DNA from: Candidatus Accumulibacter phosphatis
GTDB lineage: Bacteria > Pseudomonadota > Gammaproteobacteria > Burkholderiales > Rhodocyclaceae
Assembly: GCF_012939955.1 (NCBI RefSeq)
Contig: NZ_SPMY01000045.1
Span: 62,001 to 126,000, forward strand
Direction: 5' to 3'
DNA length: 64,000 nt
Below are positions 17,298 through 26,265 of this stretch, one piece after another. Position 1 is the first letter of the stretch, and every line of letters starts with the position of its first letter. The notes beneath the pieces were generated by a model. That model saw only the letters and a list, made by a program, of their open reading frames with translations, did no database searches and was not told the DNA's origin. The translations under genes were made by a program, and so were the position numbers.

Positions 17298-17573
17298 TTA
17301 CTGGTGATTGTCGGTGTACGGCAGCAAGGCCAGGAAGCGGGCACGCTTGATGGCCACCGACAGCATCCGCTGATAACCAGCCTTGGTACCGGTCAGGCGA
17401 GCCGGCATGATTTTGCCGTTCTCGGCGACATACTCCTTGAACAGGTCGACATCCTTGTAGTCGATCTCTTCCATCTTCTCAGCGGTGAAGCGGCAGAACT
17501 TGCGCCGCTTGAATAGGCCACCACCACGCTTCTTGACGTTCTTGTCATCCTTCTTCTTGAAGAATCTTCCCAT
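17298..17573 (-). CDS. rpsR: 30S ribosomal protein S18
   Basis: 91 residues from the ATG at 17573 ([16 protein letters not shown]). The S18 core is [19 protein letters not shown] and [20 protein letters not shown]. It binds the 30S platform together with S6. The start lies inside the end of priB (29-base overlap), so the two are probably translationally coupled. An upstream ATG at 17591 is less likely. Confidence 0.96.
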   Translation of the reverse strand: MGRFFKKKDDKNVKKRGGGLFKRRKFCRFTAEKMEEIDYKDVDLFKEYVAENGKIMPARLTGTKAGYQRMLSVAIKRARFLALLPYTDNHQ

Positions 17574-17874
17574 TTTGCTTTCCTTCGACAAATTCGATCG
17601 TAGTTACATGCAGTCTCGGCTGCTTGCTGTTGCGGCTCCTGGCGGCAAGAAAGCCCGTCAGATGGAGAGCAGCGCCAGGAGTTGCCGCTTGCAGCCACTG
17701 TGCCGTTGCACCCAGGGCGATGGCCTGGATTTCGCATTCAACACGCCGTGGGCTACCCGCTTCAAGTTGCTCTGATTGATGCCTGATCAGGCATTCCACT
17801 ACCGGCACACCGGCCGGTGTAAAACGTTGCGCCTTGCGCTCGATCAGGACACCAACAAGCTCGACGCGGTTCAG
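17545..17874 (-). CDS. priB: Primosomal replication protein N (PriB), non-ATG start
   Basis: Single-stranded DNA-binding OB-fold protein of the replication-restart primosome, about 109 residues. The core is [19 protein letters not shown] and [20 protein letters not shown]. No ATG or GTG is in frame near the family start. The best candidate is CTG at 17874, encoding (M)NRVELVG, with GAGG 5 bases upstream. A second CTG (17877) or an ATT overlapping the rpsF stop (17889) are alternatives. The nearest in-frame ATG/GTG-type start would remove the first strand. It overlaps rpsR by 29 bases. Confidence 0.85.
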   Translation of the reverse strand: MNRVELVGVLIERKAQRFTPAGVPVVECLIRHQSEQLEAGSPRRVECEIQAIALGATAQWLQAATPGAALHLTGFLAARSRNSKQPRLHVTTIEFVEGKQNGKILQEEG

Positions 17875-17888
17875 CAGAGCCTCGACAA

Positions 17889-18290
17889 TCAGGCGGCCGG
17901 TTCCGCAGCCGCTTGTTCAGCGGCAGCTTCAGCCGGTGCAGGCTCGCGCGCTTCCAGCAGCGACTTGGACTTCTCGTCCTTCATCATCGGCGACGGCCCA
18001 CTGACCGCACGCTTGGTCTTGATCGTCAGATGACGAAGAACCGCGTCGGTGAATTTGAAACCGTGCTCGAGCTCGGTTAACGTAGCGTCATCGCACTCGA
18101 TGTTCAACAGCAGGTAATGTGCCTTGTGCAGCTTCTGGATCGGGTAGGCGAGCTGGCGGCGTCCCCAGTCTTCGAGACGGTGGATCTGCCCGGCACGCGC
18201 TGTGATCACAGCCTTGTACCGCTCGACCATCGCCGGCACCTGTTCACTCTGATCCGGATGGATGATCAGGACGATTTCGTAATGACGCAT
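17889..18290 (-). CDS. rpsF: 30S ribosomal protein S6
   Basis: 133 residues from the ATG at 18290, preceded by AGGAG. It begins [38 protein letters not shown] is the S6 hallmark. The C-terminal tail is rich in Ala/Glu/Pro, as in many proteobacterial S6 proteins. It is the first gene of the rpsF-priB-rpsR-rplI operon. Confidence 0.96.
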   Translation of the reverse strand: MRHYEIVLIIHPDQSEQVPAMVERYKAVITARAGQIHRLEDWGRRQLAYPIQKLHKAHYLLLNIECDDATLTELEHGFKFTDAVLRHLTIKTKRAVSGPSPMMKDEKSKSLLEAREPAPAEAAAEQAAAEPAA

Positions 18291-18353
18291 GAACACTCCT
18301 TGTGGTTGAAGCCCCCCGCCATGCAAACGGTGGAGCAAGGTGGAAAACCGAGC

Positions 18354-18383
18354 ATTATAACGGTCTCGCGGCCTTCTCGGCAA
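18354..18383 (-). promoter_or_regulatory. Likely sigma70 promoter of the rpsF operon
   Basis: On the minus strand TTGCCG, an 18-base spacer, then a perfect TATAAT about 64 bases before the rpsF start. The -35 box touches the left end of the transposase remnant. Confidence 0.6.
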
Positions 18384-18640
18384 ACTGCTTTCGCCTTGCC
18401 CGGCCCTGCAGCTGCTGTTCCCGAAGATCGACACCCTGCCACACGCCGACACCCTGTTTCGGCTCCTGCGCGACCTTGACCTTCAGCCCCTCAAACAGGC
18501 CCTGGGCGGAACCCGAGGCGCAAAAGCAGGATTGCGAACTGCGCGCCTTTGCGCGCTTGAGCGAGTGCCTCAAGACCTGCTTCCCCCGCCTGCGGATTCT
18601 GCTCCTGCTCGACGGACTCTACGCCAACGGGCCCGCTTCG
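18380..18640 (+). pseudogene. Degenerate transposase remnant
   Basis: Two fragments in different frames look like parts of one DDE transposase with the middle deleted. The first (about 18380-18505) reads [20 protein letters not shown]. The second (about 18507-18640) reads EAQKQDCELRAFARLSECLK, then FPRLRILLLLDGLYANGP. The second resembles the 'KQDCE...LDGLYANGP' block I associate with a transposase family, though I cannot name the IS. No terminal repeats are visible. It lies between the divergent rpsF and glgA promoters. Confidence 0.6.
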
Positions 18641-18667
18641 GCTGGGTCATGCGTCATGGCCTCCGGC

Positions 18668-18697
18668 TTGGCCGTCCGACCCCTTTGCCGATACAAT
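18668..18697 (+). promoter_or_regulatory. Candidate promoter of the glycogen synthase gene
   Basis: TTGGCC, an 18-base spacer and TACAAT, 64 bases upstream of the start codon at 18762. The boxes are moderate matches to sigma70. Confidence 0.4.
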
Positions 18698-18761
18698 GGC
18701 AAGGTCTTCGACGCAATGCTGTCGCGTTCGACTCCACAACCTCAGCAGAGAAAGTGCCGCC

Positions 18762-19970
18762 ATGAAAGTACTGCTATTGACCCGCGAGTATCCCCCCAAT
18801 GTTTACGGTGGAGCCGGCGTTCACGTCGAGTATCTGGCCGATGAACTGGCCAGACTGATGCATGTAGAAGTGCGCTGTTTCGGTGAGCAGGACACTGTCA
18901 ACGACGGGGTACGGGTCAAGGGCTACCCATTTGGGAAAGGCAGTTTTGCGCACGTAGACAAGAAACTCAGCGGCGCACTCGACACTTTCGAGACCAACCT
19001 CGAAACCCTGAGCGAGCAGGTCGACGCCGATCTGGTGCACGTGCACACCTGGTACGCACACCTCGCCGGTATCCTGACCAAGAACCTCTACGGCATTCCT
19101 TTGGTGCATACGGTGCACTCGCTGGAACCACTGCGGCCGTGGAAGCGCGAGCAGCTCGGTTGCGGCTACGACATGTCGTCTTGGGTCGAACGCACCTCGC
19201 TGCAGATGGCGGACGCGGTGATTGCTGTTTCGGAAGGAACCAAGGCCGACATTCTCGAACATTTCGACATCGATCCGAACAAGATCGCGGTGATCTACAA
19301 CGGCATCAAGGTCGAGCAGTACCATCCGACGACCGATACCGATGCCCTCGAAAAGCACGGCGTCGACCCGAGCAAGCCCTTCGTGCTCTTCGTTGGCCGC
19401 ATCACGCGCCAGAAGGGCATCGTGCACCTGGTCAATGCCGTCAAGTACATCAACCCCGATGTGCAGGTCGTCCTCTGTGCCGGCGCCCCGGATACCAAGG
19501 AGTACCTTGCCGAGATGGAAGAGGCGATCAAAGCCGTTCGGCGGGAAGGTTTCAAGAACCTGATCTGGGTCCAGGAAATGCTCAGCAAGCCGCAGGTGAT
19601 CCAGATGTATTCGCATGCCACGGTCTTCTGCTGCCCGTCGATCTACGAGCCTTTCGGAATCATCAACCTGGAAGCGATGGCCTGCCACACAGCCGTCGTG
19701 GCCAGCGCCGTCGGCGGCATCAAGGAAGTCGTCGTCGATGGTGAAACGGGTTACCTCGTACCGCTGGAACAATTGCGCGTCGCGCCCTTCGAGCCGGTGA
19801 ATCCCGATGCCTTCTCGCGCGACCTGGCGACGGCGATCAACAAGGTCCTCGACGACCCGGCGCTCGCCGAATCGATGGCCACTGCCGGCCAGAAACGCGC
19901 GCGTGAAGTTTTCAGCTGGTCGAGCATCGCCCAGCAAACCCGCACACTCTACAACTCTCTGCTGAAATAG
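18762..19970 (+). CDS. glgA: GT4 glycogen synthase / alpha-maltose-1-phosphate synthase (GlgA/GlgM type)
   Basis: 402 residues, start ATG 18762 (MKVLLLTREYPPNVYGGAGV). The GPGTB-fold GT4 family is shown by VEYLADELARL, FVLFVGRITRQKGIVHL and the donor-binding EPFGIINLEAMAC (the EX7E motif). It lacks the KTGGLADV lead of classical GT5 GlgA. This branch, called glgA in actinobacterial-style annotation, includes GlgM, which makes alpha-maltose-1-phosphate from ADP-glucose and glucose-1-phosphate. The glgE neighbour immediately downstream strongly supports the GlgM role. Confidence 0.88.
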   Translation: MKVLLLTREYPPNVYGGAGVHVEYLADELARLMHVEVRCFGEQDTVNDGVRVKGYPFGKGSFAHVDKKLSGALDTFETNLETLSEQVDADLVHVHTWYAHLAGILTKNLYGIPLVHTVHSLEPLRPWKREQLGCGYDMSSWVERTSLQMADAVIAVSEGTKADILEHFDIDPNKIAVIYNGIKVEQYHPTTDTDALEKHGVDPSKPFVLFVGRITRQKGIVHLVNAVKYINPDVQVVLCAGAPDTKEYLAEMEEAIKAVRREGFKNLIWVQEMLSKPQVIQMYSHATVFCCPSIYEPFGIINLEAMACHTAVVASAVGGIKEVVVDGETGYLVPLEQLRVAPFEPVNPDAFSRDLATAINKVLDDPALAESMATAGQKRAREVFSWSSIAQQTRTLYNSLLK

Positions 19971-20047
19971 CGATTCGCCGCACCCTTTCGGCCACCGGCA
20001 CAGACTCAGCTCAGGGCGAAAGGGATTGCGGCAAGGGATTGCGTATT

Positions 20048-20067
20048 GACGGCCCGCAGGGGCCGTC
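20048..20067. other. Intergenic hairpin between glgA and glgE
   Basis: Perfect 8-bp stem GACGGCCC/GGGCCGTC with a 4-base loop and no T-tract. It could modulate the glgA/glgE transcript ratio. Confidence 0.35.
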
Positions 20068-20133
20068 GCCGTGCAGATCACCTATCACCCTCTGCTTCCC
20101 GCCTCGCCGGGTCAGAATTCAGGAGCGCAAACA

Positions 20134-22092
20134 ATGATTCCCCAGGACTACCCCCGCGTAAATATTGAAGCCGTCAAACCGCAGATCGACTGTGGCCGCT
20201 ATCCAATCAAACGCGTCGTCGGCGAAAAAGTCGCCGTCAGCGCGGATATCTACAAGGAAGGTCACGACAAGCTGTCGGCCGTGCTCAAGGCCCGCAAGCT
20301 GGGCGCTAAGACGTGGCAGGAAAGCCCGATGACGCTGGCCCTCAACGACGACTGGTACTGCGAGTTTTCAGTCACCGAGATCGGTCCCTGGGAATACACC
20401 ATCGAGGCCTACGCCGACCACTACCGGTCGTGGGTAGAAGAGATCAGCAAGAAGAACGTGCCGGGTGCCAAGCTCGAAAGCGAACTGCTCGAGGGAATGG
20501 CGATCATCAGGAAATCGGCCGCCTTGGCCAAGGGTGAGGATCGTGCCCGCATCGAAAGCATCATCGCGGCCATGGACAGTGCGCTGGGTGCCGGCGAGCA
20601 GCAGGGCGTGATCGACCTGGGAATCGGCGGCGTCCTGCACAGCCTGATGGCCAGGTATGCTGATCGTAGCGAGGGCTACGAGCTGGCGCCGACGCTGAAA
20701 GTGATGGTCAACCGTCCGATCAGTCGTTTTGCCGCCTGGTACGAGTTCTTTCCGCGTTCGCAGAGCACGACCCCGCACCAGCACGGCACCCTGCAGGACT
20801 GCCTTCGTCGTCTGCCCGAGGTCAAGGCCATGGGCTTCGACGTCATCTATCTGCCGCCGATTCATCCCATCGGCCACAGTTTCCGCAAGGGCAAGAACAA
20901 CAGCCTGACCGCCCAGCCCGGTGACGTCGGCAGTCCGTGGGCGATCGGCAATGAGCACGGCGGTCACACCGGCCTCGAACCCAAGCTCGGTACCTGGGAG
21001 GACTGGGATCGCTTCGTCGCCACCTGCCGGGAGCTGGAGATCGAGATTGCACTCGACTACGTGATGAATTGCTCGCCCGACCACCCCTACGTCGCCGCTC
21101 ATCCGGAATGGTTCTTCCATCGTCCCGACGGTTCGATCAAATACGCCGAAAACCCGCCGAAGAAATACCAGGACGTCTATCCGCTGAACTTTGGCACCAC
21201 GGACCGCGCCGGCCTGTGGCAGGAGATGCTCAGAGTTTTCCTGTTCTGGGTCGACAAGGGGGTGACCACTTTCCGCGTGGACAATCCGCATACCAAGCCG
21301 GTGCCGTTCTGGGAATGGGTAATCGCTCAGGTACACCGGCAGCACCCCGGGGTAATCTTCCTTGCCGAAGCCTTTACCAAGCCGAAAATGATGCGCCTGC
21401 TGGCCAAGGCCGGCTACGCCCAGTCCTACACCTACTTCACCTGGCGCAACGAGAAAGACGAAATCACCGAGTATGTCAATGAGCTGACAAACGGCGAGAT
21501 GAAGGAGTACTTTACCGGCAACTTCTTCGCCAATACGCCGGACATCCTGCCGCCAATCCTGCAATACGGCGGTCGGCCGGCATTCATCATGCGCGCTGTT
21601 CTGGCGGCGACCCTGTCCTCAGTCTATGGCATTTACAGTGGTTACGAGCTGTGTGAAAACGCGGCGATTCCGGGCAAGGAGGAGTACCTCGACTCGGAGA
21701 AATACGAAGTGAAGGTGCGCAATTGGCGGGCTCCGGGCAACATCGTCGACATCATCACCCGCATCAACAAGATCCGCCGCGAATCGCCAGCCCTGCACGG
21801 CTACAACAACGTCCTGTTCCTGGCCACCGACAACCCGAACATCCTCGCCTACGCCAAGATAAACGATGATGGCTCGGATATCATCGTCTGCGCGGTCAAT
21901 CTCGATCCTTACCATCAACAGCCAGCCACTCTGCAGATCCCGCTGGGCACTTTCGGCATCGGCTGGGATGAGCAATACCAGGCACACGATGTGCTGAACG
22001 ACCAGAGTTATCGCTGGAGCGGCCCGACCGCCTACGTCGAACTTAGCCCGCACAACCTGATGGCGCACATCATCAAGATTCGTCGCTGGTAA
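20134..22092 (+). CDS. glgE: Alpha-1,4-glucan:maltose-1-phosphate maltosyltransferase
   Basis: GH13_3 enzyme, 652 residues, adding maltosyl units from maltose-1-phosphate to alpha-glucan. The ATG at 20134 has an AGGAG site. The N-terminal beta-sandwich region (about 1-200) precedes the barrel. Barrel motifs: DVIYLPPIHPIGHSFRKGKN, DYVMNCSPDHPY, nucleophile Asp in TTFRVDNPHTKPVPFWEW and acid/base Glu in FLAEAFTKPKM. The DNPHTKP signature separates GlgE from ordinary amylases. It is 163 bases downstream of the GT4 synthase, same strand. Confidence 0.93.
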   Translation: MIPQDYPRVNIEAVKPQIDCGRYPIKRVVGEKVAVSADIYKEGHDKLSAVLKARKLGAKTWQESPMTLALNDDWYCEFSVTEIGPWEYTIEAYADHYRSWVEEISKKNVPGAKLESELLEGMAIIRKSAALAKGEDRARIESIIAAMDSALGAGEQQGVIDLGIGGVLHSLMARYADRSEGYELAPTLKVMVNRPISRFAAWYEFFPRSQSTTPHQHGTLQDCLRRLPEVKAMGFDVIYLPPIHPIGHSFRKGKNNSLTAQPGDVGSPWAIGNEHGGHTGLEPKLGTWEDWDRFVATCRELEIEIALDYVMNCSPDHPYVAAHPEWFFHRPDGSIKYAENPPKKYQDVYPLNFGTTDRAGLWQEMLRVFLFWVDKGVTTFRVDNPHTKPVPFWEWVIAQVHRQHPGVIFLAEAFTKPKMMRLLAKAGYAQSYTYFTWRNEKDEITEYVNELTNGEMKEYFTGNFFANTPDILPPILQYGGRPAFIMRAVLAATLSSVYGIYSGYELCENAAIPGKEEYLDSEKYEVKVRNWRAPGNIVDIITRINKIRRESPALHGYNNVLFLATDNPNILAYAKINDDGSDIIVCAVNLDPYHQQPATLQIPLGTFGIGWDEQYQAHDVLNDQSYRWSGPTAYVELSPHNLMAHIIKIRRW

Positions 22093-22140
22093 GCGCAGGC
22101 CAGGGCGCAGTCACTGTCTCACTGTCTCAGGCGCTGACAA

Positions 22141-22173
22141 ATGAAATGGCGGCCTCTATGGCCGCCATTTCAT
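22141..22173. terminator. Bidirectional hairpin between convergent glgE and glgP
   Basis: Perfect 14-bp stem ATGAAATGGCGGCC/GGCCGCCATTTCAT with a 5-base loop, between two converging genes. Confidence 0.75.
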
Positions 22174-22237
22174 TGTGACGTTCGCTTCTGCGCGCAGCAG
22201 GGGAAAAGCATCATTCCCCTGCGCGACTACGCTCTGC

Positions 22238-24817
22238 TCAAGGCGCGTCCGCAGCGGCGCGCTTGAAGTGCATGTCCTCTTCCGAAAGATCGGTGAGTTC
22301 GATGCGCACCGGCTCGACCCGCCAGATGTCCGTGCAATACTCCTGAATCGCACGATCGGCCGAGAAGAATCCGGAGCGTGCAACGTTGAGAATCGACATC
22401 CGCGACCAGCGCTCGTAATCGAGGTAGGCCTCGGAAACCTTTTCCTGACAATCGATGTACGACTGAAAGTCCGCCATCAGCATGTACTCGTCCTGGTTGA
22501 GAAGGTGTTCAACCAAGGGCCGGAAGACATCGCGGTCACCGCGGGTAAAGAAGCCCGAGCTGATCAGATCGATCACTTCACGCAGCTGCGGGTTCGCCTC
22601 GTAGTAGTCGCGCGGTCGGTAGCCGCAGTTGCGGAGTTCCTTGACCTCCGGCGTGTTCATCCCGAACAGAAAGAAGTTTTCTGCGCCAACCTGTTCGAGG
22701 ATCTCGACGTTGGCGCCGTCGAGCGTGCCAATGGTCAGCGCACCATTCATCTGGAACTTCATGTTGCCAGTGCCCGATGCTTCCTTGCCGGCCAACGAGA
22801 TCTGCTCCGACAGGTCCGCCGCCGGGAAGATCAACTGACCGTTCTTGACGTTGTAGTTCGGGAAGAAGACCACCTGTAGCCGGCCATGCATGGCCGGGTC
22901 CCGGCCAACGATATCGGCCACGGCAGTCGCCAGGCGAATCATCAGCTTGGCCATGCGATAACCCGGCGCAGCCTTGCCACCGAAAATCACCGTGCGCGGA
23001 GCAACCACCAGGCCCGGGTTGTCCTTGAGGCGCTTGTAGAGCGAGATCACGTGCAGCAGGTTGAGATGCTGGCGCTTATACTCATGGATGCGCTTGACCT
23101 GGACGTCGAACATCGATGCCGGATCGGCGTCGACGTGGGCAAAGCGCTTGATCTCATGGACCAGGCGCTCTTTATTGCCGCGCTTGATGCCGCGCCATGC
23201 CTCGCGGAAGGCCGCGTCCTCGGCATAGGGCTCGAGCTCGCGCAGACGCTGCATGTCGGTCACCCAGCCGGAGCCAATGGTGTCGTCGATCAGCTGCGAC
23301 ATCGTTGGATTGGCGAGCAGAACGAAGCGACGCGGGGTCACGCCATTGGTCTTGTTCCTGAATTTTTCCGGCCACAGGTCGTAGAAGTCCTTGAGGATGT
23401 CTGACTTGACGAGTTCGCTGTGCAGGGCAGCCACCCCATTGACGGCGAAGCTGCCGACCACCGCCAGGTGTGCCATGCGCACGTAACGTGCGCCATCTTC
23501 GTCGATCAACGACATCCGCCTGAGGACTGCTTCGTCACCGGGGAAGCGAATGCGCACTTCGTCAAGGAAACGCTCGTTGATCTCGCAGATGATTTCGTAA
23601 TGCCGGGGCAGGGTTTTCCGGAACAGGTGCAAGGGCCACTTCTCGAGAGCCTCGGGCAGCAAGGTGTGATTGGTGTAGGCGAAAGTCCGCTGGGTGACCG
23701 ACCACGCGTCGTCCCAGAGCATCTCGTACTCGTCGACCAGTAAACGCATCAGTTCGGCGACAGCGATCGATGGGTGCGTGTCGTTGAGCTGGACGACGAA
23801 CTTTTCGTGGAAAGCACTGAGATCTTTCTCGCGTTGCAGTTGCAGACGAATCATGTCGCGCAGCGAGCAGGCGACAAAGAAGTACTGTTGCTCGAGCCGC
23901 AGGGTCTGGCCCGCTTCCATCTCGTCGTTCGGATAAAGGACCTTGGTCAGCGTCTCGGAGAGCACTTCTGCATCCACCGCCTGGTAGTAATTGCCGGCGT
24001 TGAAGGCGGCAAAATCGAATTCCTCCGGCGCCTCGGCGCTCCACAGTCTGAGCCGGTTCGGGGTATTGACGCCATAGCCGAGCACCGGCATGTCCCAGGC
24101 CGTCCCGCGCACGACTTTTGCGGGAATCCACTGCACGCGCAGGCGGCGAGTAGCCGACGCCTCGTACTGGTGTTCGGTATGACCGCCAATCTTGATATCG
24201 AAGGCGACATTCGGTCGATGGATCAGCCACGGGCTTCCCGCACGCAACCACTTGTCGGTCACTTCGGCCTGCCAGCCGTCACGGATAACCTGGGTGAAAA
24301 TGCCGAACTCGTAACGAATGCCGTAGCCGATGGCGGGAATCTCGAGCGTTGCCAGCGAATCAAGGTAACAGGCGGCGAGACGCCCGAGACCGCCGTTGCC
24401 CAGTCCGGGCTCCTCTTCCTGATCGAGAAGCATATCCAGATCGAGCCCGAGTTCCGCCATCGCCTGCCGCGCGTTGTCGAAAATGCCCAGATTGATCAGA
24501 TTGTTGCCAAGCTGTGGACCGATCAGGAACTCGGCCGACAGGTAGCAGACCGTACGGCTGCCCTTGTTGCGGTAGGTGCGCGCGGTTTGCACCCAGCGCT
24601 GCAGCAGGCGATCGCGTACCGTCAGGGCGAGTGCCTGGAAGCAGTCACGCCGGGTTGCCACCTCCGGAAAGCGCGCCTGCGAGTAAACCAGTCTGTCCAG
24701 AAAGGCGCGCTTGAGCGCGTCTACTCCGAGTCCCATGCGCTCGTCGTCCCTGCCCACCAACGGCACCGCTGCCGGCCCCGCATGCGACTCGCCCTGCCCT
24801 TGCTTCTTCTGAATCAT
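22238..24817 (-). CDS. glgP: Glycogen/starch/alpha-glucan phosphorylase
   Basis: 859 residues, near the usual GT35 length; releases glucose-1-phosphate from glycogen. The pyridoxal-phosphate lysine lies in EASGTGNMKFQMNGALTIGT. Other hallmarks are YLSAEFLIGPQLGNNL near the N-terminus, GLGNGGLGRLAACYLDS, and VQLNDTHPSIAVAEL. The start ATG at 24817 (MIQKKQGQG) gives a short extra leader. It converges with glgE, so synthesis and breakdown genes are adjacent but separately transcribed. Confidence 0.96.
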   Translation of the reverse strand: MIQKKQGQGESHAGPAAVPLVGRDDERMGLGVDALKRAFLDRLVYSQARFPEVATRRDCFQALALTVRDRLLQRWVQTARTYRNKGSRTVCYLSAEFLIGPQLGNNLINLGIFDNARQAMAELGLDLDMLLDQEEEPGLGNGGLGRLAACYLDSLATLEIPAIGYGIRYEFGIFTQVIRDGWQAEVTDKWLRAGSPWLIHRPNVAFDIKIGGHTEHQYEASATRRLRVQWIPAKVVRGTAWDMPVLGYGVNTPNRLRLWSAEAPEEFDFAAFNAGNYYQAVDAEVLSETLTKVLYPNDEMEAGQTLRLEQQYFFVACSLRDMIRLQLQREKDLSAFHEKFVVQLNDTHPSIAVAELMRLLVDEYEMLWDDAWSVTQRTFAYTNHTLLPEALEKWPLHLFRKTLPRHYEIICEINERFLDEVRIRFPGDEAVLRRMSLIDEDGARYVRMAHLAVVGSFAVNGVAALHSELVKSDILKDFYDLWPEKFRNKTNGVTPRRFVLLANPTMSQLIDDTIGSGWVTDMQRLRELEPYAEDAAFREAWRGIKRGNKERLVHEIKRFAHVDADPASMFDVQVKRIHEYKRQHLNLLHVISLYKRLKDNPGLVVAPRTVIFGGKAAPGYRMAKLMIRLATAVADIVGRDPAMHGRLQVVFFPNYNVKNGQLIFPAADLSEQISLAGKEASGTGNMKFQMNGALTIGTLDGANVEILEQVGAENFFLFGMNTPEVKELRNCGYRPRDYYEANPQLREVIDLISSGFFTRGDRDVFRPLVEHLLNQDEYMLMADFQSYIDCQEKVSEAYLDYERWSRMSILNVARSGFFSADRAIQEYCTDIWRVEPVRIELTDLSEEDMHFKRAAADAP

Positions 24818-25067
24818 GCCCGTCCCTTTCGATAGATCCGTTTGATTATTGCCAACAATTACCCTGGTAGCGTCGTTTTTTGCTGCCTTAAAAGACCCCT
24901 GAGGGGCGAGTCTAAAGCATAGTGCGCGCCCATGCCTACCGCCCCAGGCGAGGTTTTTTTCCTGGCCAGCGCTTCGTCGGTGGAGGTGGCAGCGTCGCCA
25001 GTGTCCCGGTCGATGCTTAGGCTATTTGATTGCAGTAACAATGAACATGGCAAGCGAACGCTCAATA

Positions 25068-25091
25068 CCTGCCTGCCTGCCTACCTACCTA
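25068..25091 (+). repeat. Tetranucleotide microsatellite
   Basis: Three CCTG units followed by three CCTA units. It lies in a non-coding stretch directly next to the repeat fragment at 25094-25117; a loose complementary patch with GGCAGGCAG occurs near 25163. Confidence 0.8.
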
Positions 25092-25093
25092 CC

Positions 25094-25117
25094 GTGAGTC
25101 GCTGGCGCGACTTTCAT
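25094..25117 (+). repeat. Dispersed repeat, partial copy D
   Basis: GTGAGTCGCTGGCGCGACTT plus TCAT matches only the palindromic right end of copies A and C (AGTCGC/GCGACT stem). The rest of the element is absent. Confidence 0.65.
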
Positions 25118-25252
25118 TGTCAGGCGGCGCCGTGACGCTGGTTGGTGCTAGCATTGACGAACAGGCAGGCAGTCGGGTAGGCAGAAGTGCCTTCGGTGGC
25201 GCGTTGTCGATGCGCCGTGTTCGATCTTGTTCAAGCACAGCGAGGAAAGCAC

Positions 25253-26191
25253 ATGACTCTGAGAATCGAAAACCACCAATTGGTCGGCGAGCTGGTCAGT
25301 CATCGCAGCACACCCAACCATGGCGGCATCATGGCCCCCAGTTACCTGATCCTCCATTACACGGCCGGGCGCTCGGTTGAAGGTTCGGTGGAGTCGCTCT
25401 GCACACGCAAACCACGCGGCAACGCGTCGGCACATGTGGTGCTCGGGCGTGAGGGACAGATCGTCCAGCTGGCACCCTTCAACGTCGTCACCTGGCATGC
25501 CGGTGTCAGCCAGTGGGCCGGGCTGATGGGCCTCAATTCCCACTCCATCGGCATCGAAATGGATAATGCCGGCCTGCTCAAGAAAGTCGGTAAGCAATAC
25601 CAGGCCTGGTTCGGCAAGGTTTATCCAGAAGACGAAGTCACCCTCGCCGCGCATCGCAATGGTGGCCCGGTCTCGCCCTGGCACGCCTACAGCGAAGCGC
25701 AAATCGAACGGGCGATAGAACTCGCCGAGCTGCTCGTCGAGCACTATGATCTGCAGGATGTTCTCGGGCACGAAGACATCGCCCCTGGCCGCAAGATCGA
25801 CCCGGGCCCAGCCTTTCCGCTGGGCGCCGTACGTAGCCGGGTGCTCGGTCGTGAGCAAGACGAAGCGGCACGCTACGTGGTTACTGCCCGCAGCCTGAAC
25901 ATCCGCAAAGGGCCGGACGCCAGTTTCGAAGCCGTCGCGGCGGCGCTGAAGATCGGCACCGAAGTGCTCCTCCTCGAAGCACGTGACCGCTGGAGCCTGG
26001 TCGAGGTCGTCGCCGATCCCGAGATCGAGGGCTGGGTCAGTAACGCCTATATTGCGGCCAGCGGCGGCGGCGACAGCAGCGTCAGCCCGAGATCTGCCGT
26101 CACCGGCCCGGCGTCAACGAATCCGGGCACCGCCCCCGTCAGCCGGAAAAACGGTGGCAAGGGGAAGAAAGCACGCCGGCACGCGCAGTGA
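25253..26191 (+). CDS. N-acetylmuramoyl-L-alanine amidase with SH3b domain
   Basis: 312 residues. The Amidase_2 domain (about 20-185) shows the zinc-site residues in YLILHYTAG, SHSIGIEMDNAG and LGHEDIAPGRKIDPGPAFPL. An SH3b domain follows (YVVTARSLNIRKGPDASFEA ... GWVSNAYIA), then a Pro/Ser-rich tail ending in a basic cluster GKGKKARRHAQ. No signal peptide is visible from the chosen start (ATG 25253, GAGGA site), so export route or cytoplasmic recycling role is open. Confidence 0.86.
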   Translation: MTLRIENHQLVGELVSHRSTPNHGGIMAPSYLILHYTAGRSVEGSVESLCTRKPRGNASAHVVLGREGQIVQLAPFNVVTWHAGVSQWAGLMGLNSHSIGIEMDNAGLLKKVGKQYQAWFGKVYPEDEVTLAAHRNGGPVSPWHAYSEAQIERAIELAELLVEHYDLQDVLGHEDIAPGRKIDPGPAFPLGAVRSRVLGREQDEAARYVVTARSLNIRKGPDASFEAVAAALKIGTEVLLLEARDRWSLVEVVADPEIEGWVSNAYIAASGGGDSSVSPRSAVTGPASTNPGTAPVSRKNGGKGKKARRHAQ

Positions 26192-26265
26192 GGGATCCCC
26201 TCTCGGCTGGCAGCCTCCCGGCCCACCAGCCGCGTCGCTGAGCGGCAAAGCGCGAGCACACGCCG

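Larger units (their letters stand above)
24818..25252. other. Intergenic region with short repeats
   Basis: 435 bases between divergent glgP and the amidase. It carries a tetranucleotide run, a fragment of the dispersed repeat and an imperfect hairpin near 24889-24912. No gene recognised. Confidence 0.5.

Noticed and set aside
20368-21564. 398-codon minus-strand frame inside glgE
   Set aside because: The glgE frame has full catalytic motifs; the antisense frame is a codon-bias shadow in high-GC DNA.
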